From Litorimonas sp963972195 (GTDB taxonomy: Bacteria; Pseudomonadota; Alphaproteobacteria; Caulobacterales; Maricaulaceae), in the NCBI GenBank assembly GCA_963972195.1, contig CAXATH010000009.1, forward strand, positions 1 through 64,000: a stretch of DNA of 64,000 nt. The letters are read 5' to 3'. The notes below the pieces were generated by a model. The model did no database searches, had not been told where the DNA came from, and saw only the letters and a program-made list of their open reading frames with translations. Of this stretch, positions 19,401-26,224 are shown piece by piece (within the stretch, counting starts at the first letter, position 1; the number at the start of each line of letters is the position of its first letter). The translations under genes and the position numbers were made by a program.

Positions 19401-22306
19401 TGGAAACACGCCGCGTTGTGAAAACACCGGCGAAAACAGTTGAAAAAGTTATTCCGGCTGTGACGAAGACTGTGTCCCGCCGCGTAGTGGCCACGCCCGC
19501 CTCAACGACTGAACGGGTTATCCCCGCGGTGACAAAAGAGGAAACACGCCGCCGCATTGTCTCCCCGGAAAAAACGGTCGAACGCGTTATTCCTGCCGTG
19601 ACCAAACAAGTTCAGCGCCGCGTCGTAAAAACGCCAGCGTCTTCTGTCGAGAAGGTCATTCCGGCTGTCACTAAGATGGAATCTCGTCGCGTTATCAAGA
19701 CGCCTGCGAGAACCGTTGAAAAAGTGATCCCGGCTGTCATGAAAGAAGTCTCTCGCCGCGTTGTCAAAACGCCCGCTCAGACACAAGAACGCGTTATTCC
19801 GGCTGTGACCAAAATGGAAAGCCGCCGCGTCGTCAAAACACCGGCGAAAACGGTTGAAAGAGCTGTTCCAGCTGTGACGAAAACGGTTGAACGCCGCGTT
19901 GTCAAAACGCCCGCTCAAACGCAAGAACGCGTGATCCCGGCTGTTACTAAAATGGAAACACGCCGCGTCATCAAGACACCGGCAAAAACTGTCGAAAAGG
20001 CCGTTCCGGCAATTACGAAAGAAGTCTCCCGACGCGTCGTGAAAACGCCGGCTCAGGTAACAGAACGGGTTATTCCGGCTGTGACCAAGACTCAGTCGCG
20101 CCGCGTGATCAAAACGCCTGCCAAAACAGTCGAGCGCGCCGTACCGGCTGTAACGAAACAGGTTGAGCGCCGCGTCGTTAAAACGCCGGCTCAAACACAA
20201 GAACGCGTCATTCCAGCTGTGACCAAAATGGAAACACGCCGCGTGGTCAAAACGCCGGCCTCGACAGTTGAAAAAGTTATTCCGGCTGTGACCGCTGAAG
20301 TTCAGCGCCGCGTGGTGAAAACACCGGCTCAGACTCAAGAGCGCGTTATTCCGGCTGTGACGAAGATGGAAACACGCCGCGTCATCAAGACGCCGGCTCA
20401 AACTGTCGAGAAAGCCATTCCGGCTGTCACGAAAGAAGTTTCCCGCCGTGTGGTCAGAACGCCGGCTCAAACGCAAGAACGCGTTATTCCGGCTGTGACC
20501 AAAGAAGAGAGCCTCCGTCGTCTGGTGTCTCCAGCCAAAACAGTTGAACGTGTCATTCCGGCCGTAACAAAATCTGTGTCCCGCCGCGTCGTCAAAACGC
20601 CGGCTTCGACTCAAGAACGCGTTATTCCGGCTGTCACAAAACAAGTTGCCCGCCGCGTCGTCAAAACGCCGGCATCAACTGTCGAGCGCGCCATTCCGGC
20701 CGTGACCAACACAGTCGAACGCCGCGTAGTTAAGACGCCAGCGCAAACACAGGAACGCGTCATTCCGGCTGTCACCAAGGTGGAAACCCGCCGCGTGGTC
20801 AAAACGCCTGCCCGGACGATCGAGAAACAGATTCCGGCCGTCACGAAGGAAGTTTCGCGCCGCATTGTCAAAACACCAGCTCAGACTCAGGAACGCGTTA
20901 TTCCAGCCGTCTCCAAGACTGTTGAACGCCGCGTGATGAAAACACCGCCTCAGACAACAGAACGGGTTATTCCGGCTGTCACGAAACAGGTTAGCCGCCA
21001 AGTCGTTAAGACTCCGGCTCGCACCGAAGAACGCGTCATCCCGGCAGTCTCAAATGTGGTTGAGCGCCGCATTATTAAGACGCCCGCTCAGACTATCGAG
21101 AAAGCTGTTCCAGCGGTGACAAAAACGGTTTCGCGCCGCGTCGTCAAAACACCGGCCATAACGGAAGAGCGGGTCATTCCAGCCGTGACCAAAACGGTGC
21201 AGCGACGCGTGATGAAAACACCGGCTCAGACGCAAGAACGCGTCATCCCAGCCGTGACAAAAACAGAAACACGTCGCCGCATCAAAACACCGGCTCAGAC
21301 GCAAGAACGCGTTATTCCGGCTGTTACCAAACAGGTCGCCCGCCGCGTTGTCAGAACACCGGCTCAGACTCAAGAACGCGTCATTCCGGCGGTCACAAAG
21401 ACCGTCACACGCCGCGTGCCGGTTGGCGCTCCGCGTATCGAACGCCGCATTATTCCGGCCCGTTACGATACAGTTGAGGTTCAGAAGATGGTCGAAGCGC
21501 CGCGCACTGAAACTGTCGTTATTCCACCGGAATATGGCACGATCGAGCGTCGCACTCAGATTTCGGCTGAAAGCGCCGAATGGCGTCAGGTTCTGTGCGA
21601 GGCCAATGCGAATGTCACGGTTATTTCCGCCATTCAGCGGGCCCTGCAAACGCAAGGCTATTATAGCGGCGCAATTGACGGCACTTTGGGCCGCGCAACC
21701 TACGCCTCTGTTGAAGCCTTCCAGAAGGACAACAACATGTCCACAGGCGGTCTGACCCTTCGCACGGTTGACGTTCTGGGTGTCGATTGGCGCTCAATGG
21801 TCGGCGGCATTAGTGGAACAGAACGCGGGGCTTTCCAGAGCGGTCAAGGCTTCGACGGAGGTCGTTCCAACGGCACCGCAACAGGCTTTAGCTCCGGCAG
21901 CTCCAGCAGCAGTTCGACGACAACCACGACGACAACCCGCACAGGGTACACAATCGGGGCTGACAGAACGGTTCGCGATACATCCGGCCGCGTCATTGGC
22001 CGCTTGGACGGAAACGGAAATGTTGTTGATGCCTCAGGCACTATCATTATCCGTGACTTTGCAGCACGCTCCGGCGCCCTCGGTTCCGGCGAAATGGGAT
22101 TAGGCTCTGTTGGTTCAACGACCGGCTCTATTTCCACCACAAGCACAGTTAATGGAAATATTACCGAGAACAGCACAACGGGCTTTACCGTTCGCTCTGA
22201 TGGTTCAGTTGTCGACACGTCCGGCAATGTGATTGGCCGTGTTGATAATAATGGTAATATTGTGGACAGAAATGGCCAGATTATCGGACGCGTGAACCCA
22301 CGCTAA
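13469..22306 (+). CDS. Giant exported repeat protein with acidic and basic arrays and a peptidoglycan-binding domain
   Basis: A 2945-residue protein of about 320 kDa. A signal peptide (1-20, cleavage after PTIAQ) is followed by C33 and two 23-residue units (39-84), then two Gly/Asn-rich modules (about 100-205). Fifty-two acidic units follow (216-1411), ending in a REEWK motif. A linker contains C1461. Fifty-four basic units (1465-2707) end in AEWRQ next to C2710. A peptidoglycan-binding type 1 domain covers about 2714-2775 (IQRALQTQGYYSG, IDG). A Ser/Thr/Gly linker and two more Gly/Asn modules end the chain. Both arrays share the register [IV]PA-x5-T-x2-VV...A[ST]T. I recall short alphaproteobacterial relatives with the same Cys-repeats-EW-Cys-repeats-EW-Cys plan but only a few units per half. 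Its location is probably periplasmic or surface, anchored to peptidoglycan. A structural or elastic role is inferred. The upstream spacing to the start (GGGGG nine bases before ATG) is acceptable. Confidence 0.9.
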   Translation: MKRTLFLAASAAVFAAPTIAQELPPGNPLPGECFARVIVPAQYETSTEQVVLRQAGEEIKKIPGRFETVTERVLVQEESYELVVVGSGGTIIPGRGDITVTINQTAYNIDSSRTVSDSSGRRIGSVDSDGNIVGANGDVLVANAVDPLTLIGRGAYPTSLTVGSNTYAVASDRSVRNASGAQIGRIDNNGNLVGANGNVISRSAVNSFSGSAETSGQPSFNTVNETVVVQEASTELVVIPPVYETVSETVVVQPESVEYVTVPAVYETYEDTVVVQEASTELVTVPPVFETVTDTVVVQEATTELVTVPATYETVTDTVVVQPAGVEYTTVPAVYETVTENVVTQEASTELVTIPATYETVTDTVVVQEATTELVTVPAVFETVTDTVVAQEASTELVTVPPVFETVTNTVVITPASVTYETVPAVYETVEDTITVQEASTELVTIPATYETVSETVVVQEASTELVTVPAEFETVRDTVVVQEASTELVTIPATYETVTDTVVVQPAGVEYDVVPAEYENYTETVVVQEASTELVTIPPVFETVTDTVVVQPAGVEYVVVPAVYETVEESVVVQEASTELVTVPATFETVTDTVVVTPETVEYVSVPAVYETVEEAVTVQEASTELVTVPPVFETVTDTVVVQPAGVEYETVPAVYETVDETVVVQEASTELVTVPATFETVTDTVVVQPAGVEYVSVPAVYETVEEPVVVQEASTELVTVPPTFETVTDTVVVTPATVAYETIPAVFETVEESVVVQEASTELVTIPPVFETVTDTVVVQPESVTYEVIPAVYETIEEPIVVQEASTELVTVPATYETVTDTVVVQPQTVEYETIPAEFESYTETIVVQEASTELVTVPATYETVTDTIVVTPETVEYVSVPAVYETVEEAVIVQEASTELVTIPPVFETVTDTVVVTPETVEYVSVPAVYETIEEAVIVQEASTELVTIPATFETVTDTVVVQPAGVEYVTVPAEYETVTENVVVQEASTELVTIPPVFETVTDTVVVTPATTTYESVPAVYETVEEAVTVQEASTELVTIPATYETVTDTVVVTPATVDYQTIPAVYETVEEAVTVQEASTELVTTPATFKTVTETVVVQEETTELVTIPPVYENVTETYVAQEASTELVTVPPVFETVTDTVVVQPQTVEYVLQEAEYETYEETIVVQEASTELVTVPATYETITDVVTVQEASTELVTIPAEFETVTDTVVVKEATTELVTTPATFKNVTDTVVVTPQTVEYVSIPAEYETYEEPVVVQEATTELVVVPATYKDVTETIVIQEASTELVTVPATFETVTDTVVVTPETVEYVAQPATYRTEQETYVQQDGAEELVVVPATYETVTETIVTQEASSRVEVVPPTYRTVTETITVQPARTEIEVIPAKYETRSERVLIEPAREEWKPGSQAINYGSLTAGGQINTNTRGQFTVFNGVSEQVVESTQTIVNQTGEILCRVLIPARYKTITKQVVSEPARTVERQVPAVTKQITKRVVDTPASTREVPIPAVTETVTRRVVKTPARVERRNATNAKMASVETQVLAQEARIVERVIPAVTKQVQRRVMKTPATTTERVIPAITDTVTRRVVDRPASTQERVIPAVTEMETRRRVVSPARTVEKVIPAVTKQVTRRVVDTPASTQERVIPAVTKTESRRVVKTPARTEERVIPAVTETVSRRVVKTAAATTERVIPAVTKTETRRRIVTPARTVEKVIPAVTKEVSRRVVATPAQTVEKAIPAVTKTRQRRVVKTPARTEERVIPAVTETVSRRVVDVPASTQERVIPAVTKMETRRVVKTPARTVEKTIPAVTKEVSRRVVKTPASTQERVIPAVTKMESRRVVKTPARTVEKTIPAVTKEVSRRIVKTPAQVTERVIPAVSKAQTRRVIKTPAKTVERVVPAVTKEVSRRVVKTPASSQERVIPAVTKMETRRVVKTPASTVEKVIPAVTAQVERRVVKTPAQTQERVIPAVTKMETRRVVKTPAKTVEKVIPAVTKTVSRRVVATPASTTERVIPAVTKEETRRRIVSPEKTVERVIPAVTKQVQRRVVKTPASSVEKVIPAVTKMESRRVIKTPARTVEKVIPAVMKEVSRRVVKTPAQTQERVIPAVTKMESRRVVKTPAKTVERAVPAVTKTVERRVVKTPAQTQERVIPAVTKMETRRVIKTPAKTVEKAVPAITKEVSRRVVKTPAQVTERVIPAVTKTQSRRVIKTPAKTVERAVPAVTKQVERRVVKTPAQTQERVIPAVTKMETRRVVKTPASTVEKVIPAVTAEVQRRVVKTPAQTQERVIPAVTKMETRRVIKTPAQTVEKAIPAVTKEVSRRVVRTPAQTQERVIPAVTKEESLRRLVSPAKTVERVIPAVTKSVSRRVVKTPASTQERVIPAVTKQVARRVVKTPASTVERAIPAVTNTVERRVVKTPAQTQERVIPAVTKVETRRVVKTPARTIEKQIPAVTKEVSRRIVKTPAQTQERVIPAVSKTVERRVMKTPPQTTERVIPAVTKQVSRQVVKTPARTEERVIPAVSNVVERRIIKTPAQTIEKAVPAVTKTVSRRVVKTPAITEERVIPAVTKTVQRRVMKTPAQTQERVIPAVTKTETRRRIKTPAQTQERVIPAVTKQVARRVVRTPAQTQERVIPAVTKTVTRRVPVGAPRIERRIIPARYDTVEVQKMVEAPRTETVVIPPEYGTIERRTQISAESAEWRQVLCEANANVTVISAIQRALQTQGYYSGAIDGTLGRATYASVEAFQKDNNMSTGGLTLRTVDVLGVDWRSMVGGISGTERGAFQSGQGFDGGRSNGTATGFSSGSSSSSSTTTTTTTRTGYTIGADRTVRDTSGRVIGRLDGNGNVVDASGTIIIRDFAARSGALGSGEMGLGSVGSTTGSISTTSTVNGNITENSTTGFTVRSDGSVVDTSGNVIGRVDNNGNIVDRNGQIIGRVNPR
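14114..17701 (+). repeat. Acidic array: 52 tandem 69-bp units
   Basis: The span is exactly 52 x 69 bp, with no insertion or deletion. Units start [IV]P[AP]-x-[YF]-E-T and continue with VTDTVVV and QEASTELVT or QPAGVEYVT. Each carries about three to five Asp/Glu. In the first 37 units after position 14183 I see a single Arg and no Lys. Odd and even units often alternate between the QEAST and the QPAGV/TPETV ending, giving a 138-bp (46-residue) super-period. Synonymous codons vary between units, so this is not a recent DNA amplification. Confidence 0.95.
17861..21589 (+). repeat. Basic array: 54 tandem units of about 69 bp
   Basis: The span is 54 x 69 bp plus one extra codon, located in the degenerate fourth unit. 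The 47 units from 18140 to 21382 have no length change. The core is IPAVTKMETRRVV then KTPAQTQERV, in the same register as the acidic array, with about five or six Lys/Arg and two Glu per unit. The last three units drift back to an IPARYDT / IPPEYGT form like those at the array starts. The region shows long open antisense frames, a by-product of its composition. Confidence 0.95.
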
Positions 22307-22347
22307 CGCCAAAATATAAAGAGCGGCAACGTTCCAAATAGAACTCT

Positions 22348-22379
22348 GCCCCGCCTCACTTTTGTGAGGCGGGGCTTTT
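22348..22379 (+). terminator. Terminator after the giant repeat gene
   Basis: GCCCCGCCTCAC and (G)TGAGGCGGGGC form a long perfect stem around a TTTT loop, followed by TTTTC. It isolates the repeat gene from the rplU promoter downstream. Confidence 0.9.
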
Positions 22380-22448
22380 CATGACAGTCTGGTAAATATT
22401 TCACTTTGCCAAAACCGCTATAAACCTGTAAAATATGGAGCCTGTGCG

Positions 22449-22476
22449 TTGACAGAGACGGCTCTAACTGTATAAG
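22449..22476 (+). promoter_or_regulatory. Sigma-70-type promoter of rplU-rpmA
   Basis: A perfect TTGACA (22449-22454) is separated by 16 bp from TATAAG (22471-22476). AT-rich sequence lies upstream (22390-22440). Transcription would start near 22483, leaving a leader of about 125 nucleotides before rplU. The 302-bp gap between the giant gene and rplU holds only the terminator, this promoter and the leader. Confidence 0.8.
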
Positions 22477-22483
22477 GCGCAAC

Positions 22484-22608
22484 GAATTGGCCGCCGCCTT
22501 TCGTCTGCGATTCCTTCAAATTATGTGAAGGTCATCAGACAAACCCGAGGCGGCTTTTGAATTTTTGGGTGTTCCTGTAGTTTGAATGCCCCATTGGAAG
22601 GAAAGATC
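22484..22608 (+). promoter_or_regulatory. Structured leader of rplU, possible attenuator
   Basis: Three nested pairings can form one long hairpin: GCCGCC (22493-22498) with GGCGGC (22549-22554), GTCTG (22503-22507) with CAGAC (22536-22540), and CCTTCA (22513-22518) with TGAAGG (22526-22531). TTTT follows immediately. This resembles an attenuator or a ribosomal-protein binding leader. L21 leaders are known in other bacteria, but I do not recognise this one. Confidence 0.55.
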
Positions 22609-22920
22609 ATGTTTGCAGTGATCCAAACCGGCGGTAAGCAATATAAAGTCGCCGAAAATGATATTATCGTTGTTGAGAAGCTCGACGGCGAAGCCGGTGA
22701 CAAAGTCTCATTCGGTGATGTTCTTATGCACGGTAAAGACGGTGACGTTAAAGTCGGCGCTCCGCTCGTTAAAGGTGCCAGCGTTGCTGGTGAAATTCTC
22801 GAACAGCGTAAAGGCGCCAAAGTTCTTGTCTTCAAAAAGAAGCGCCGCCAGAACTACCGTCGTAAAAAAGGCCATCGTCAAAACGAAACGGCTATTAAAA
22901 TCACAGGAATTACAGGCTAG
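22609..22920 (+). CDS. rplU: Large ribosomal subunit protein bL21
   Basis: This is a 103-residue 23S rRNA-binding protein of the 50S subunit. It begins FAVIQTGGKQYKVAEND and ends RQNETAIKITGITG; the basic FKKKRRQNYRRKKGHRQ segment contacts RNA. I chose the ATG at 22609, which has GGAAGGAAAG upstream and gives the standard length; an in-frame ATG at 22582 would add nine residues. It heads the rplU-rpmA unit under the promoter and folded leader described above. Confidence 0.98.
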   Translation: MFAVIQTGGKQYKVAENDIIVVEKLDGEAGDKVSFGDVLMHGKDGDVKVGAPLVKGASVAGEILEQRKGAKVLVFKKKRRQNYRRKKGHRQNETAIKITGITG

Positions 22921-22954
22921 GCTTCGCGCCCGCCTTTTGGAACAGGAGTAACTC

Positions 22955-23224
22955 ATGGCTCATAAAAAAGCAGGTGGTTCGTCCAATAACGGTCGCGATA
23001 GTGCAGGCCGTCGCCTTGGCGTCAAAAAATCAGGTGGCCAAGCGGTCATTCCTGGAAACATTATTCTGCGCCAGCGCGGCACAAAATATTACCCTGGCGT
23101 CAATGTAGGCATGGGCAAAGACCACACTCTATTCGCCAAATCCGAAGGTCGTGTCTCTTTTGAAACCAAGCGCAATGCACGCACATTTGTGTCTGTCATG
23201 CCGCTGGCCGACGCCGCAGAATAG
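22955..23224 (+). CDS. rpmA: Large ribosomal subunit protein bL27
   Basis: The 89-residue protein starts MAHKKAGGSSNNGRDS; the flexible N terminus reaches toward the peptidyl-transferase centre. The body shows LGVKKSGGQ, GNIILRQRGTKYYPG and GMGKDHTLFA. It lies 34 bp after rplU with AGGAG upstream of the ATG, and a terminator follows. There is no Firmicutes-type N-terminal extension that would need cleavage. Confidence 0.98.
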   Translation: MAHKKAGGSSNNGRDSAGRRLGVKKSGGQAVIPGNIILRQRGTKYYPGVNVGMGKDHTLFAKSEGRVSFETKRNARTFVSVMPLADAAE

Positions 23225-23275
23225 GCCCATTACAAGTTGGGTCCCGCCAAATAGGTGACCCGATAAAGAATAGCA

Positions 23276-23306
23276 GGGAAATCGGGTCTCCGATTTCCCT
23301 TTTTTG
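23276..23306 (+). terminator. Terminator after rpmA
   Basis: GGGAAATCGG and CCGATTTCCC form a perfect 10-bp stem around GTCT, followed by TTTTTTG. Confidence 0.93.
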
Positions 23307-23367
23307 TTACTTTCAACTCAAGTGAACGTTACAAAATCCCTGCTACGCCCAATGTGAGGAGGCGAGC

Positions 23368-23919
23368 ATGAAGAAAACTTTGGAAACCGAACGGTTAGTC
23401 TTACGCGAATTGCGCGATGAAGACGCTGTGGCCCTGTCCAAATACGGAAGCAATTTCGACATTGCCCGCATGACCGGAAGCTTTCCACATCCCTTCCCGC
23501 TCATTTCTGCCGAGTTTAAAATCCTGCACCTTAAAGCTCAGCATAGGCGCGGTTTAGCCTATCCCTATGCGATAACCGAAAAAGGAAATGATTCGATGAT
23601 TGGAATAGTCGACTTATTCCGCCGGGCCGAAACAGATGATCTGGAGTTCGGATATTGGATCGGCGAGCCATTTTGGGGCAAGGGATTTGCTTCTGAAGCT
23701 TGCCGCGGGCTCATGGCCGAAGCTGACCGCCATTTCGGATCTACTCCCCTGAAAGCCGGCGTCTTTTCCGACAATCCGGCCAGCCTTCGGGTACTGGAAA
23801 AGCTCGGATTTAAACCAACCGGAAAAACGGAAGCTTATTTCTCAATGGCCAGATTGAGAAAGGCTGAAAGTGTTCTTTTGGAACGTCCGGCCAAGCCTGA
23901 GACTTCTTTAACCGAATAG
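23368..23919 (+). CDS. GNAT-family N-acetyltransferase (RimJ/RimL type)
   Basis: This 183-residue protein opens with ETERLVLRELRDEDA, typical of the Acetyltransf_3 group that acetylates protein N termini or small amines with acetyl-CoA. The cofactor-binding motif A is seen as GYWIGEPFWGKGFASEA, and SDNPASLRVLEKLGFKPTG fits motif B. GAGGAGG just before the ATG is a strong ribosome-binding site. Its place between rpmA and obgE is common in alphaproteobacteria. The substrate is unknown. Confidence 0.92.
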   Translation: MKKTLETERLVLRELRDEDAVALSKYGSNFDIARMTGSFPHPFPLISAEFKILHLKAQHRRGLAYPYAITEKGNDSMIGIVDLFRRAETDDLEFGYWIGEPFWGKGFASEACRGLMAEADRHFGSTPLKAGVFSDNPASLRVLEKLGFKPTGKTEAYFSMARLRKAESVLLERPAKPETSLTE

Positions 23920-23983
23920 ACTGATGAATACTCGCTAGTCATAGGCTATTGAACGTCTTACATACTGGCCTGAAAGACAAATT

Positions 23984-25066
23984 ATGAAATTTCTAGACCA
24001 AGCTAAAATCTTTGTGAAATCCGGTAATGGCGGCGCAGGTAGCGTGTCCTTTCGGCGCGAAAAATACGTGGCCTTTGGCGGCCCGAATGGCGGCGACGGC
24101 GGCAAGGGCGGCGATGTCTGGGTAGAAGCCACCCGCGACCTCAATACGCTCATTGATTATCGCTATCAGCAGCATTTCAAAGCCGATACAGGCATTCATG
24201 GTATGGGACGCGACCGGACCGGCGCGGCCGGTGAAGATATCGTTCTGAAGGTTCCCGTCGGCACGCAGGTCATTGATGCGGATACAGACGAGATATTGGT
24301 CGACCTCACAGAAGAAGATCAGCGCGTTTTGCTCGCCAAAGGCGGCAATGGCGGATGGGGCAATGCCCGATTTAAATCTTCTACAAATCAGGCGCCGCGC
24401 AAAGCCAACCCTGGCGAGGAAGGCGAGGAACGCTGGGTCTGGCTGCGTCTGAAACTTTTGGCCGATGCGGGACTTGTGGGTCTGCCCAATGCAGGCAAAT
24501 CGACTTTTCTCTCAACGGTCACCGCCGCCTCGCCTAAGACAGCGGATTACCCTTTCACCACGCTTCACCCGCACCTCGGCGTGGTCAATCTTGGGGCAGC
24601 GGAACGCTTCGTTCTCGCTGATCTCCCCGGCTTGATCGAAGGCGCGTCAGAAGGCGCAGGACTGGGGCATCGTTTTTTGGGGCATGTCGAACGCTGCGCC
24701 GCCGTCTTGCATCTCGTGGATGCCTCGGCTGAGGATCCGGCCGAAAATTATCGCATCATCCGAAACGAGTTGGTGGAATATGACGGCGGAATCGAAGACA
24801 AACCGGAAATCGTGGTTCTGACCAAATGCGACTCTCTTGGCGAAGAGACACTTTCCGAAGTGAAAGAGAGCCTCGAAGCCGAATGCGGGCAAACACCATT
24901 CCTTATTTCCAGTGTTGCCAATCAAGGCCTGAAACCGGTTCTGTTCGCCGTTTACGAACATGTTCAAAAACGCCGCCAGAAAGAAGAGGCGAAGCGCGAG
25001 GAGAAACGAATTGCCCAAGCCATTAAAGACGGCGAAATGGAAGAACAAAAAGGGTGGTCCCCTTAG
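23984..25066 (+). CDS. obgE: Obg-family GTPase ObgE/CgtA
   Basis: This 360-residue GTPase acts in late 50S assembly and stress control. Residues 1-158 form the Gly-rich Obg fold (KSGNGGAGSVSFRREK, GGPNGGDGGKGGDVW). The G domain has G1 GLPNAGKST, G3 DLPGLIEGA and G4 LTKCD. The C terminus is a short charged tail (KRRQKEEAKREEKRIAQ) rather than a full OCT domain. proB follows after 6 bp, so this begins a long same-strand cluster running to the MFS gene at 35045. Confidence 0.98.
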   Translation: MKFLDQAKIFVKSGNGGAGSVSFRREKYVAFGGPNGGDGGKGGDVWVEATRDLNTLIDYRYQQHFKADTGIHGMGRDRTGAAGEDIVLKVPVGTQVIDADTDEILVDLTEEDQRVLLAKGGNGGWGNARFKSSTNQAPRKANPGEEGEERWVWLRLKLLADAGLVGLPNAGKSTFLSTVTAASPKTADYPFTTLHPHLGVVNLGAAERFVLADLPGLIEGASEGAGLGHRFLGHVERCAAVLHLVDASAEDPAENYRIIRNELVEYDGGIEDKPEIVVLTKCDSLGEETLSEVKESLEAECGQTPFLISSVANQGLKPVLFAVYEHVQKRRQKEEAKREEKRIAQAIKDGEMEEQKGWSP

Positions 25067-25072
25067 ACCTCT

Positions 25073-26224
25073 ATGCCAGAAGGGTCGGCCATAAATAAAA
25101 ACCAGCTGAGCGATTATCGGCGATTGGTCATTAAAATTGGCTCGGCTTTGCTTGTAGAGGCCAAGACCCATGCTCTTCGGCAAGAGTGGCTGAAATATCT
25201 TTGCTCGGAAATTGCGGAGCGTCATAAACAGGGGCTCGAAACATTAATTGTCTCTTCCGGAGCCATCGCCTTAGGGCGCGCCCGGCTCGGCCTGATTGGA
25301 AAACGTCTTTCCCTGGCCGAAAAACAAGCCTGCGCGGCGGCGGGGCAATCTCATCTGACCCAGGCCTATGACAACGCGTTGGGTGAGCACGGCCTTCACG
25401 CAGCCCAAGCCTTGCTGACCCTGACGGATACAGAAGACCGCCGACATTGGCTTAATGCCCGGTCGACCTTGGAGACCTTGTTAAGTCTCAATACTATTCC
25501 TGTCATAAATGAAAACGATACCGTTGCGACCGACGAAATTCGATATGGGGATAATGATCGGCTGGCCGCCCGCGCCGCGCAAATGGTCGGGGCGGACGGA
25601 CTGCTCCTTCTCTCCGATATTGACGGTCTCTATACCGCCGATCCTCGCTCAGATCAGTCGGCCAAACATTTGCCGCGAATTCAGACGATTACGCCGGAAA
25701 TCCTGGCTATGGGAACAGGCGCAAACAAAAGTCGCGCTGTGGGGACAGGCGGAATGGCGACAAAACTGGTCGCCGCTCAAATTGCCACACTGGCCGGCTG
25801 CGATATGGTTATTATGGACGGGCGGGACAACGCCCCTTTCTCACGTCTTAAAGGCGGAGAACGTTCAACATTATTTCTGGCCGCAACAAATCCCAAAAAT
25901 GCCCGGGCTCAATGGATAATCGGCACTCTCAAACCCAAAGGGCGCCTTCAACTCGATGAGGGAGCTGTCAAAGCTCTCAAAAACGGGAAAAGCCTGTTGG
26001 CGGCAGGCGTCACAGAATTGACGGGACGGTTTCAGAAAGGCGATGCGGTCGGTATTTTTGATAGCTCTCATCAGGAAATCGCCAGAGGCCTGATTAGTTA
26101 CGGCAGTGATAACGCCGCAAAAATAATCGGGCTTCATAGTGATAAAATTGAAGAGGTTCTGGGCTATACAAATGGATCTGCCCTCATTCATCGTGATAAT
26201 CTGGTGATGATATCCCATGTATGA
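25073..26224 (+). CDS. proB: Glutamate 5-kinase with PUA domain
   Basis: This 383-residue protein catalyses the first step of proline synthesis, phosphorylating glutamate with ATP. The amino-acid kinase domain shows VIKIGSALLVE, VSSGAIALGR, NENDTVATDEIRYGDND and GTGGMATKL. A PUA domain occupies about 280-375 (KGRLQLDEGAVKAL, GRFQKGDAVGI). It overlaps nadD by 8 bp. The usual partner proA, often found between proB and nadD in alphaproteobacteria, is absent here. Confidence 0.97.
   Translation: MPEGSAINKNQLSDYRRLVIKIGSALLVEAKTHALRQEWLKYLCSEIAERHKQGLETLIVSSGAIALGRARLGLIGKRLSLAEKQACAAAGQSHLTQAYDNALGEHGLHAAQALLTLTDTEDRRHWLNARSTLETLLSLNTIPVINENDTVATDEIRYGDNDRLAARAAQMVGADGLLLLSDIDGLYTADPRSDQSAKHLPRIQTITPEILAMGTGANKSRAVGTGGMATKLVAAQIATLAGCDMVIMDGRDNAPFSRLKGGERSTLFLAATNPKNARAQWIIGTLKPKGRLQLDEGAVKALKNGKSLLAAGVTELTGRFQKGDAVGIFDSSHQEIARGLISYGSDNAAKIIGLHSDKIEEVLGYTNGSALIHRDNLVMISHV

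Noticed and set aside
14114..21589. CRISPR-like array of regular repeats
   Set aside because: Units are contiguous 69-bp coding repeats with no spacers, varied synonymous codons and no cas genes.
17792..21655. Long open frames antisense to the basic array (up to 380 codons)
   Set aside because: They arise from the repetitive codon pattern of the real gene, repeat with a 69-bp period, contain odd His/Asn/Arg/Phe-rich composition and resemble no protein.
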